Assembly: GCA_023412495.1 (NCBI GenBank)
Contig: JAEYNP010000031.1
Coordinates: forward strand, 1 to 64,000
DNA length: 64,000 nucleotides
DNA from: Pseudomonadota bacterium
GTDB taxonomy: Bacteria; Desulfobacterota; Desulfobulbia; Desulfobulbales; Desulfocapsaceae
Direction of reading: 5' to 3'
The position numbers and the translations under genes were made by a program. The stretch's first letter is position 1; the number at the start of each line of letters is the position of its first letter. Below, piece by piece: positions 19,524 through 27,533 of this stretch. Below the pieces are notes generated by a model, which had not been told where the DNA came from, did not search any database, and was given only the letters and a program-made list of their open reading frames with translations.

Positions 19524-20570
19524 TCAACCGCATTCTGGATAAAGTCCGGCGAAGCCGGCCAATGCATCCTCCCCGTCGGGTTCGCACTCCCGCTGCAGGG
19601 TGCGGACCTCGTCGGTGAGTTCGAGGAGCGCTTTGATCGCCTCGACCAGCCGCTGTCGTTTTCGCCGCAGCTCATAGGCCCCGGCCAGATCGATACGTTG
19701 AAAGCGGATGGCGGTGCCGGGAATGGCCTGGCCGATCAGATGGAGGTCGCTTGATATCACCGTGGCGATCTTGGCGTAGCCACCCACCGTCTGCTCGGCG
19801 AGCAGGATGATCGGCTGGCCGTTCGGCGGGATCTGCACCCCGCCGGGGACGCTCGCCTCGGAGATGATGCCGGGGGGCTTGCCCGTTTTCATGTGGATCG
19901 CGGGGCCGGTGAGCCGGTAGCCCATCCGGTTGGCCTCGTGGCTGACCTCGAAGTCGGCGGCAAAGAAGGTCGCAAGCCCTTCGTCGAAGAAGTCGTCCTG
20001 AGGGCCGGGGATGGCCCGGAGGACAATCGCATCCCCATATTGCGGCACCAGCTCCGGGGGCAGCCGCCGCGGCGCGGGCAAATGCGGCCCAACCCCCCTG
20101 GCCAGGCGGTCCTCCTTTTGCAGAGGGCGGCCATGGAAGCCGCCGATGCCCGCCCCGACGTAGCACGAACGGCTGCCCATCACCATCGGCACCTCGATGC
20201 CGCCGGTCACCGCCAGGTAAGCCCGGCAGCCGGACCGGACTTGGCCGAGGGCGAGGACATCGCCGGTTTTCACTCTAAAGGATGCCCAGTTGGCATGGGC
20301 CACCCCGTTCACCGTCACCTCCATGTCCGCCCCGGTAACCGCCACGTCGGCCTGGTCGAGGACGACGAAGGTCGGCCCCGCCACCGTGCATTCCAGGACC
20401 GCCGCCGCCTCGTCGTTGCCCACCAGGAAGTTGGCTATCTGCGCGGCAAAGGAGTCCATGGCGCCGTTGATCGGCACGCCGTGGCGCAGGTAACCGTACC
20501 GGCCCTTGTCCTGGACGGTGGTGAAGAGCCCCGGAGAGACCACCTTGAAAATCTGCGTCGCTGTATACAT
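19524..20570 (-). CDS. pxpC: 5-oxoprolinase subunit C (biotin-dependent carboxyltransferase family)
   Basis: About 348 aa from the ATG at 20570. The open frame runs 47 codons further upstream but overlaps pxpA and is not family-like. Core motifs include the N-terminal SPGLFTTVQDKGRYGYLRHGVP, which is typical of PxpC/KipA and is cited here only by its ends SPGLF and GVP. PxpC, with PxpB and PxpA, opens 5-oxoproline to glutamate with ATP, repairing a glutathione and glutamine by-product. It lies 13 bases after pxpA. Co-transcription is likely. Confidence 0.9.
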   Translation of the reverse strand: MYTATQIFKVVSPGLFTTVQDKGRYGYLRHGVPINGAMDSFAAQIANFLVGNDEAAAVLECTVAGPTFVVLDQADVAVTGADMEVTVNGVAHANWASFRVKTGDVLALGQVRSGCRAYLAVTGGIEVPMVMGSRSCYVGAGIGGFHGRPLQKEDRLARGVGPHLPAPRRLPPELVPQYGDAIVLRAIPGPQDDFFDEGLATFFAADFEVSHEANRMGYRLTGPAIHMKTGKPPGIISEASVPGGVQIPPNGQPIILLAEQTVGGYAKIATVISSDLHLIGQAIPGTAIRFQRIDLAGAYELRRKRQRLVEAIKALLELTDEVRTLQRECEPDGEDALAGFAGLYPECG

Positions 20571-20583
20571 TTCGCCGCCCAGG

Positions 20584-21372
20584 TTACCCGCAGAGGCTGC
20601 GGTGCAGAGGGCGCACCTCGAGGCCACGCTCCGCCAGCTCCCGGCGGATGTCCCGCACCATCGCCACCGCTTCCGGGTTATCGCCGTGAACGCAGAGGGT
20701 CTGGGCGGCAAGCTCGATGCGCTCGCCGTTGATGGCCTCGATGCAGCCTTCGGTGGCGATTTGTATCGCCCTCTTCACCACCGTCTCGGGATCCTTGATC
20801 ACCGCCCCCGGGATCTGGCGCGGGGTGAGCGTCCCCTCCGGGGTGTAGGCCCGGTCGGGGAAGGCCTCGAAAGCGACGGGCAGACCATATTTTCTGCCCG
20901 CCTCGGCCATCACCTGCCCCATCCGACCGGCAAGGGTCACAAAGATCAACTCGCGGTCGACGCCGGCGATGGCCTCGGCCACGGCCATGGCGGTCTCCTC
21001 GCTCTCCACTGCAGTGAGGTAGAGGCTGCCGTGGGGCTTGACATGGCTGAGCTTCACCCCGTGTGCCCGACAGAAGGCGTCGAGGGCCCCGATCTGGTAG
21101 ATGAGGTAGCACTTCAGCTCGTCGAGACCCACCTTCATGGCCCGCCGGCCGAAACCTAGAAGATCCGGATAGCCGGGATGGGCGCCGCAGTTGATGCCGT
21201 GACTGGCCGCCAGCCGCACGGTCCTGTCCATCACCAGGGGGTCGCCCGCATGCCAGCCGCAGGCGATGTTGGCGGAAGTGATATGCGGCATCACCTCTTC
21301 ATCCATGCCGAGCTTGTAGACGCCGAAGCTTTCGCCCAGGTCGCAGTTCAGATCGATCGTTTTGTTATTCAT
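20584..21372 (-). CDS. pxpA: 5-oxoprolinase subunit A (LamB/YcsF family)
   Basis: Protein of 262 aa with the family N-terminus DLNCDLGESFG, followed by SANIACGWHAGDP and HPGYPDLLGFGRR. The KPHGSLY metal-region motif and the C-terminal LCVHGDNPEAV are present. It is the subunit thought to bind 5-oxoproline while PxpB-PxpC provide the ATP-dependent part. The order pxpB-pxpA-pxpC differs from E. coli pxpB-pxpC-pxpA. Confidence 0.93.
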   Translation of the reverse strand: MNNKTIDLNCDLGESFGVYKLGMDEEVMPHITSANIACGWHAGDPLVMDRTVRLAASHGINCGAHPGYPDLLGFGRRAMKVGLDELKCYLIYQIGALDAFCRAHGVKLSHVKPHGSLYLTAVESEETAMAVAEAIAGVDRELIFVTLAGRMGQVMAEAGRKYGLPVAFEAFPDRAYTPEGTLTPRQIPGAVIKDPETVVKRAIQIATEGCIEAINGERIELAAQTLCVHGDNPEAVAMVRDIRRELAERGLEVRPLHRSLCG

Positions 21373-21409
21373 GCTGTGTGATTCGATTTTTCAATTTTCC
21401 GCGTCGATC

Positions 21410-21492
21410 GTAGGGGCGAATCTAATATTCGCCCGAAACAACTCGGTCTTCCTGCGGCCCCCCACACGGGCGATCGCAAAAATCGCCCCTAC
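21410..21492. repeat. GTAGGGGCGA inverted repeat pair
   Basis: GTAGGGGCGA (21410-21419) and TCGCCCCTAC (21483-21492) are perfect reverse complements bounding an 83-base stretch that has two inner CGCCCG/CGGGCG-type stems. The pxpB stop codon (21489-21491) lies inside the right arm. Similar GTAGGGGCGA ends are seen at 7780-7811. Confidence 0.7.
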
Positions 21493-22190
21493 ACCTCTCC
21501 CGACAAGGCGAGATACTCCTCCTCGCCGATCGGCTTGAATCTCAGGATGTTGCCGGTACTGAGGAGAAAGGGGTTAGTCCTCTCGCAGTCGAAGAGCTTC
21601 ACCGGGGTCCGGCCGATGAGCTGCCAGCCGCCGGGGCTTTCGATGGGATAGACCCCGGTCTGGCCGCCGGCGATGCCGACCGAGCCGGCCGGCACCTTCT
21701 TGCGCGGCGATTCCAGACGCGGGGTGTGCAGTTCCTCCGGCAGGCCGCCGAGAAAGGGGAAACCCGGCGAGAATCCGAGCATGTAGACGAAGTAGTCCGG
21801 CCCGCTGTGCAGACGGATCACCTCTTTCTCCGACAGGTTGTGGCTTGCCGCGACAAAGGCCAGGTCCGGTCCGAAACCGCCGCCGTAGCAGACCGGCAGC
21901 TCGACGATCTCCGGCGTCGGCAAAGCGATCGCGCCGCTCCTCCCGTACATCTCGTCGAGCTGTTCCCGCAGCCGTTCGAACGAGGTCGCAAGGGGATCGT
22001 AGAGGATGGTGATCGACCGGTAGGCCGGAGAACACTCCACCACCCCTTCCGGCTTGGCCCCGTCCAGGGCCAGCAGCATCGCCAGGATGCGTTCGTGGAT
22101 CACGGGCGAGATGGTTTCGCCAAGCTCCATCATGATTCCCTGGTCGCCGGCTACCCGGTAGCGGGGCTGGTCATAGAGTGTTCTCGTCAT
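21489..22190 (-). CDS. pxpB: 5-oxoprolinase subunit B (KipI family)
   Basis: About 233 aa. The ATG at 22190 (MTRTLYDQPRYRV) is chosen since the 47 upstream residues do not fit the family. It has the KipI features GDQGIMMELG near the N-terminus, the central VCYGGGFGPDL, the YFVYMLGFSPGFPFLGGL block, and PAGSVGIAGGQTGVYP. It works with PxpA and PxpC. The last codons and the stop come from a repeat arm, so the very C-terminus may have been changed by repeat insertion. Confidence 0.9.
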   Translation of the reverse strand: MTRTLYDQPRYRVAGDQGIMMELGETISPVIHERILAMLLALDGAKPEGVVECSPAYRSITILYDPLATSFERLREQLDEMYGRSGAIALPTPEIVELPVCYGGGFGPDLAFVAASHNLSEKEVIRLHSGPDYFVYMLGFSPGFPFLGGLPEELHTPRLESPRKKVPAGSVGIAGGQTGVYPIESPGGWQLIGRTPVKLFDCERTNPFLLSTGNILRFKPIGEEEYLALSGEV

Positions 22191-22370
22191 GGCGCATCTG
22201 CAGTTGTGGAAAAGGTGCCGAAGGATTTCACGGAATATACCGAGGCCTTTCGGCTGGGACTCGAAACGGGCAGAAGCTTCAGGAACGGCAACCGAGCAAT
22301 GGAGACTTCTGCCTGCACCATCCCTACCCAATGCCGGGGCGATCCAATGATCGCCCCGGGGGTCCAGGAT

Positions 22371-23402
22371 CTACTGCTGATTGTTCTCCATGCCCGACTC
22401 GGCCTTTTCGGCTCCCTCTATCTGAGGCCCAACAGGTTCCTGCGCCTCTGCAGCCGGTGCACCCTGACTCTCGGCCGGGAGATTTTCTTCCGACTTGATC
22501 AGTTTGTCCCGTGTGTATTTGCGCAGGTTTTCCACCTGGATGGTATGCACCTTGCCGTACAGCTCGCGGTCCGACCTTTTGACCACGAAGTAATCGCTCC
22601 CCTCGGGCTTGGCGAAACGGTAATCCAGCTTCTTGCCCTCCTTCAGATCGACGGCAAAGGACAATACCGGTTCCCCGGCAAAGAGGGCGGCCGTATCCTG
22701 CGGATTCAGCACATCCTGAATGGCCAGGCCGCTGACCACGCTCAGCAGGTCGTCGGCGGCCTCCTTATCGGTTGCCTTGCCCTCTTCAAGGTCGGCCAGC
22801 TGCCAGTTGCCGTCGTTCTTCCGCAGAGTGAAATCAGTAAAAACCAGGGCCTCCATCTCCTCCTGCTTGAGGCGTAAAAGATTCTTGTCGAGCCACTTTT
22901 CCGGACCGGTTTCCAGCTCGAAGGTGCTGAGCGGGGCGGTGACGATTTCCCGGGCGCCGGCCTTGCGGGCGTGCACCTGCCGGAATGTGGGAGAGGTCCC
23001 GACATAGAGGTCGCCGACGGTCTCCTCCCCTTTTTTCACCACGACGTGCCGTTCGAAGGTGTTTTCCGCCACTTTGAATCGCTTGGCCGCCTCTTCCGAA
23101 GTCGCCACCGCCAGTCCCTGCTTCAGATCTGCCAGCCTGGCAATGAGGTCGTTCACCTGATCGGCGGCGGCCGGGGCGCTCTGCGCCTCCGGCAGAATCC
23201 AGCCGCCGTCGGCCTTGCGGATCGTCAACCGCTCCCCGGCCGGACCGGCGATCTCGATGGCGGTGACGGCGTCGGCCGAAAAGCCCAGGAGGGGCTCGGC
23301 CGGCGATACATCCCCGGTTTTGGTGTCAGTCAAATTCAAGGCCACTGCCAGTGCTATCTGAATGAACAGCAAGGCCGCGGCGGCCATAATTGTCCTTTGC
23401 AT
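22371..23402 (-). CDS. DUF4340 domain-containing protein
   Basis: About 343 aa with an N-terminal membrane helix (residues 6-25). The body is a repeated beta-rich module: VTAIEIAGPAGERLTIRKADGGW, repeated as a similar LRKNDGNWQLAD block later, typical of DUF4340. The start at 23402 has GGGGAGGG 7 bases before it; an ATG at 23408 overlaps the previous stop as ATGA. The C-terminus is rich in Glu, Ala and Pro. DUF4340 genes usually follow gldG-type ABC permease genes, as here. Function unknown, and an extracytoplasmic part anchored to the transporter is likely. Confidence 0.8.
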   Translation of the reverse strand: MQRTIMAAAALLFIQIALAVALNLTDTKTGDVSPAEPLLGFSADAVTAIEIAGPAGERLTIRKADGGWILPEAQSAPAAADQVNDLIARLADLKQGLAVATSEEAAKRFKVAENTFERHVVVKKGEETVGDLYVGTSPTFRQVHARKAGAREIVTAPLSTFELETGPEKWLDKNLLRLKQEEMEALVFTDFTLRKNDGNWQLADLEEGKATDKEAADDLLSVVSGLAIQDVLNPQDTAALFAGEPVLSFAVDLKEGKKLDYRFAKPEGSDYFVVKRSDRELYGKVHTIQVENLRKYTRDKLIKSEENLPAESQGAPAAEAQEPVGPQIEGAEKAESGMENNQQ

Positions 23403-23404
23403 GA

Positions 23405-26335
23405 TCATACCCTCCCCGTGCTCTTTCTCAGAAGTTCCAGATGACGTCTTGCCTTACGGTGCCGCAGGCTGTTTCTGACAAACCAGACAACCATCAGGCC
23501 AACGAAGGCCAACCCGTAGTTGAGATATTCGAGAAAGAGCTGCATGTTCCTGGTCATCGGCGCCAACGGTCGGGAATAGTGGCTTCTGCCGCGGATGCTC
23601 AGAAGCCCGCGGTCTTCCAGCGACCAGTCGACGGCGTTGGCCATCAGCTGGACCGGACCGAGATAGCTGGTGCCCATCACGCTGGAGCCGATGCCGAGCA
23701 CGGTGTCGCTGACGAAGCTGTTCGAGGAGAAGAGGATGATGCGGGCGCTCTCCGGCGACTTGTCAAGCTGCCGGGCGATGACCTGCGGCTTTTTCTCCGC
23801 CTGGGGCTGTTTTTTGTCTTCCTGATTGCCTGCGGATTCGGCAGGTTTTTCCCCTTCACCCGCTTTCTCGTCTGCCAGGAGCGGAGAGGGCTTTCCGGCA
23901 AAGTAAGAGGGAAATTGCCCTTCCACCGCCACGCCGAGCAGCCGCCTGCCCTGATTCTCGCCTACCGGGAAGCCCAGCTCGCCGTGGGCGCGGAAATCGG
24001 GCTGAATCTTGGTGTCGGAGGAGACCCAGCTCTCCTCCGAGCTCTCCAGCAACCGGATCACCTTGCGCTCCTTGTTCCTCTCGGCATCCACCTCGATGGG
24101 CGAGGCCCAGTTCACGGTGAGCTGGTTGAGACCGGTCAAGAGCCCGCTCTCCCGATTCATTCCGTCGGGGCGGATATCGATGAAATACGGATAGTTCACC
24201 AGCCGCGTCTCCTGCACGGTGAAGCCTCCCACCTGGCGCTGCACCGGCACCGGGAAGGCGCTGTTTTTCGGATCGAGAACCATCTCGTCCGCAATGGCGA
24301 TGCCATGAAACTTCAGCCAGTCCGCAAGGCCCGTCGGTTTCTTCTCGACGTGCAGGTCGCGTTCGAGGCCGATGTCGAAGGGCGAGGCCGCCAGCACCAC
24401 CGTCCCGCCCTGCATGAGAAACTGGTCTATGGCGAAGAGCTGCTTCTCGCTCAATTCCTCGGGGGCCACCACCATGAGCAGGTCTGCCTCCTCCGGCACG
24501 CGTCCGTTCTCGAGGTCCGCCGGGGCGATCGTGTGCTCTTTCCCTAGTACTTCCCGCAGGATCTCCAGGCGCATGCCCTGGCCCTGCATCATGCCGAACT
24601 GCGGCATCGGCGGCATCGATTTCGGGGAATTGAGCGCGACGGTCTTGGTGAAGCCGGCGGTAAAGCGTTTCATCCCGGCGTCGATCGCCCGCTTCAGGCT
24701 CTCCTTGGACAGATCCTCCGGCAGCGGGACCTCGACGACCTGGTCGCCGCTGGCGAGCGTCATATAGAACCAGAAGGAGCGCTGGTCGAAGAGGCTTGCG
24801 GCCATCGGCCGGAAGCCGTATTCCCTGCCGATCTTCTCGGCGACGGCGCCGCCCTCGGCATCGGGATCAACGAGCTGGCTGTCGAATCGCTCGCCACCCT
24901 CCTGCTTCATTCCCGCCAGGATCTCGGTCAGTTCTTTTTTCAGATTCACCAGTTCCTCCGGCAGTCTGGCATCGGGGGATAGATAGCCGGTGAAAGTCAC
25001 CGGCCTGCCGATGCCGGCGAAGAGGTCGCCGCCGCCCTGGTAGCTGAAGAGCACTTTCTTTATCGCCCGGGTGATGTCGTACTCGGGGTTGCGCAGCTCG
25101 ACGTCGAGGTCCCGCTCGCCCTCCACCTTGACCTCGATCAGGTCACGGAAACCGAGGGTCTCGAACTGGTCGCCGTACTGAATGAGCAGGTCGAAGTAGG
25201 AGTTGGTCACCGAAGCCTGGTACTTGCTCGCGGTCTCGAGCGGCACCGGCCGGATGCCGTACTTCTGGCCGGCCTCCTGCTCGAGCTCGGGGTGCTCCAG
25301 GGGATCGACGAACTCGACTTGGACCTTGCCGCCGCCCGCCACCTCATACTCCTGCACCAGGTCGCGGAGGCGCGGCACCAGCGGGGCAAGCAGCGGATGG
25401 GTCTGCGCGGAGAAGTAGCCGCGGATGAGCAGCGGCTCCTTGAGCTGGGAGAGATACTGCCGGGTGGACTCGGAAATGGAGTAGATATTGCCCTGGGTCA
25501 GGTCGGTGCGCAGCACGCCGATGGGGGCAAGCCAGAAATTGGCCGCGAGGAAGTTGGCGATGACGAGACCCACCGCCAGTTGCCAGCGGCGATGCCGGCC
25601 GCTCGTCGGATTGCCTGCCCAGCGGATCTTTTCCAGGCCGTAAATGTTCAGGCAGAGGAAGACCCCCATGATGCTCAGGTAGTAGTAGAGGTCACGCAGA
25701 TCGATGACCCCGCGGGTGATCGAGTTGAACCGGGAGCCGGAGCCGAGGAGCTGCAGGAGTTCCGAACCCCGGTTGCCGAAAAAGGCGATCAGGGTCTCGG
25801 AGCCGAGCAGGTAGAAGAGCGAGCAGACCAGGGTGGTGACGATCAGGCTGACGATCTGATTCTCAGACTTGACGCTGACATAGAGGCCAATGGCGATGTA
25901 GGCCGCGGCGAGAAAGAGCGTCGCCAGGTAGCCGCCGAAGACCGGCCCCCAATCGAGCGGACCGAGGAGGGAGACGGTCACCGGCAGGGGCAGAGTCAAA
26001 AGCAGCGACAGGGCCACAAGGGCCAGGCAGGCCAGGAATTTCCCCAGCACCAGCGACCAGGGGGCTACCGGGGTGGTCAGCAGGAACTCGAGGGTCCCCG
26101 ACCGCCGCTCCTCCGCCCACAGCCGCATGGTCACCGCGGCGGTGAGAAAGATCAAGAGGATCGGCATCCAGGCAAAGAGCGGACGGACCTCGGTGATGTT
26201 GCTCGCGAAAAAGGTCTCCACCCAGAAGAAGATGAACAGGGTCACCGCCAGGAAGACTCCAATAAAGATAAAGGCGACAGGAGTGCCGAAGAAGGTATCG
26301 AACTCCTTTTTGGCTATGCGTAAAACGGTTTGCAT
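23405..26335 (-). CDS. ABC-2 permease fused to GldG-type auxiliary protein
   Basis: About 976 aa. Residues 1 to about 240 form an ABC-2 type permease with six predicted membrane helices (GldF-like; it contains MRLWAEERRSGTLEFLLTTP). After that follow a membrane segment (LVIANFLAANFW) and a large extracytoplasmic GldG/IFT52-like domain with DLTQGNIYSISE and MQGGTVVLAASPFD, and a final membrane helix near the C-terminus (LAFVGLMVVWFV). In Bacteroidetes GldF and GldG are separate; the fusion is common elsewhere. The ATG at 26335 has AGGAGG at 9-base spacing, so the ATG at 26344 is less likely. The substrate is unknown. It partners the ATPase 13 bases upstream. Confidence 0.88.
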   Translation of the reverse strand: MQTVLRIAKKEFDTFFGTPVAFIFIGVFLAVTLFIFFWVETFFASNITEVRPLFAWMPILLIFLTAAVTMRLWAEERRSGTLEFLLTTPVAPWSLVLGKFLACLALVALSLLLTLPLPVTVSLLGPLDWGPVFGGYLATLFLAAAYIAIGLYVSVKSENQIVSLIVTTLVCSLFYLLGSETLIAFFGNRGSELLQLLGSGSRFNSITRGVIDLRDLYYYLSIMGVFLCLNIYGLEKIRWAGNPTSGRHRRWQLAVGLVIANFLAANFWLAPIGVLRTDLTQGNIYSISESTRQYLSQLKEPLLIRGYFSAQTHPLLAPLVPRLRDLVQEYEVAGGGKVQVEFVDPLEHPELEQEAGQKYGIRPVPLETASKYQASVTNSYFDLLIQYGDQFETLGFRDLIEVKVEGERDLDVELRNPEYDITRAIKKVLFSYQGGGDLFAGIGRPVTFTGYLSPDARLPEELVNLKKELTEILAGMKQEGGERFDSQLVDPDAEGGAVAEKIGREYGFRPMAASLFDQRSFWFYMTLASGDQVVEVPLPEDLSKESLKRAIDAGMKRFTAGFTKTVALNSPKSMPPMPQFGMMQGQGMRLEILREVLGKEHTIAPADLENGRVPEEADLLMVVAPEELSEKQLFAIDQFLMQGGTVVLAASPFDIGLERDLHVEKKPTGLADWLKFHGIAIADEMVLDPKNSAFPVPVQRQVGGFTVQETRLVNYPYFIDIRPDGMNRESGLLTGLNQLTVNWASPIEVDAERNKERKVIRLLESSEESWVSSDTKIQPDFRAHGELGFPVGENQGRRLLGVAVEGQFPSYFAGKPSPLLADEKAGEGEKPAESAGNQEDKKQPQAEKKPQVIARQLDKSPESARIILFSSNSFVSDTVLGIGSSVMGTSYLGPVQLMANAVDWSLEDRGLLSIRGRSHYSRPLAPMTRNMQLFLEYLNYGLAFVGLMVVWFVRNSLRHRKARRHLELLRKSTGRV

Positions 26336-26348
26336 CGTGGTCATCCTC

Positions 26349-27281
26349 CTAGTGGGCGCTCAATTCGGCGAAGACGGTTTCCAGGTTCCTCGACTCGAAG
26401 GCCAGGGAATAGAGCTTCCAGCCCTTATCGTGCACTGCCGCAGCGACGGCCGCCGCTGCCTCGTGCCGTGCCCCTCCCGGATCGAGCGTCAGGGCATAGG
26501 TCCTGCCCGGCATCCCGGCCTGCTGTCCCATGGGGGAGACCGCCCGGACCCCCGGGAGGGTCCGCAGGAAGGCCTCGCCCGCCTGAGCGTCGCCGTCGAG
26601 TGAGAGCAGCAGCCGCCCCTCCGTCTGCAGCGCGTCGAGGCGGGAGTCGAGAACTTTTTTTCCATCCTTCATGATGATGACCCGGTCGCAGATCGCCTGG
26701 ACTTCCTGGAGGATATGAGTGGAGATGATGACCGTCGATTTCTCTGCGAGGCCGGTGATGAGGGCCCGCATGTGCTGGATCTGGGTCGGATCGAGGCCGT
26801 TGGTCGGCTCGTCGAGGATGAGGATCGCCGGATTGTGCAGGATAGCCTGGGCGACCCCAGTGCGTTGCCGGTAACCTCGCGACAGGGTGGCTACCTGCTG
26901 CAGGGCCTTTTCCCGCAGTTCGGTCCGGGCGATGGCGGCGGCGACGAGCGGCGGCCGGTCCTCTTCCGGCAGGCCGTGGAGGGATGCGGCGTAATCGAGA
27001 TAGTCTATAACCGTCATCTCCGGATAAACCGGGCAGTTTTCCGGCAGATAGCCGATCTTCCGCTGAATCGCCCTCCGGTCTCCGGCGATTTCCCGGCCGT
27101 CGATGGAAATTGTGCCGCTGGTCGGTTCGAGATATCCGGTGATCATTTTCATGATCGTCGTCTTGCCGGCCCCGTTATGTCCCAAGAGGCCGACTATTTC
27201 GCCCGGCGAGATGGTGAACGAAACATCATCCACCGCCTTGAAATCACCGTATGTTCTCGTTATTCCGTCAAGTTTGATCAT
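26349..27281 (-). CDS. ABC transporter ATP-binding protein (GldA type)
   Basis: Protein of 310 aa with a full nucleotide-binding domain: Walker A GHNGAGKTT at residues 34-42, a Q-loop in the GYLPENCPVYPEMT segment, an ABC signature that reads LSRGYRQRTG, and Walker B ILILDEPTNGLD followed by the switch His of STHILQE. The C-terminal 80 residues are the regulatory extension seen in GldA-type ATPases. It should drive the permease-GldG fusion immediately downstream. With the DUF4340 gene it makes a three-gene operon. Confidence 0.92.
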   Translation of the reverse strand: MIKLDGITRTYGDFKAVDDVSFTISPGEIVGLLGHNGAGKTTIMKMITGYLEPTSGTISIDGREIAGDRRAIQRKIGYLPENCPVYPEMTVIDYLDYAASLHGLPEEDRPPLVAAAIARTELREKALQQVATLSRGYRQRTGVAQAILHNPAILILDEPTNGLDPTQIQHMRALITGLAEKSTVIISTHILQEVQAICDRVIIMKDGKKVLDSRLDALQTEGRLLLSLDGDAQAGEAFLRTLPGVRAVSPMGQQAGMPGRTYALTLDPGGARHEAAAAVAAAVHDKGWKLYSLAFESRNLETVFAELSAH

Positions 27282-27533
27282 CTTGTTTCAGCTCCATTGC
27301 GTTTCAGTTGCTGGAAAAAGAAAGAAAGTTCCGAAAAAACAGAGTCTTCGGCCGCAGCCGCAAGATGTCGCAACAATATAAACAGTTGCCGGGCTGTCAA
27401 GGTGGAAAACATTACAAAATCATTACAACAGATTGAAATCAGGTGAATTCCATCAGGAGTAGGAGTTGTCGGGAGGAGTCCAAATGTCGTGCAGGGCTTC
27501 GGGGATGGCTGCCATTGCGGGAGCCGCAGGTTT

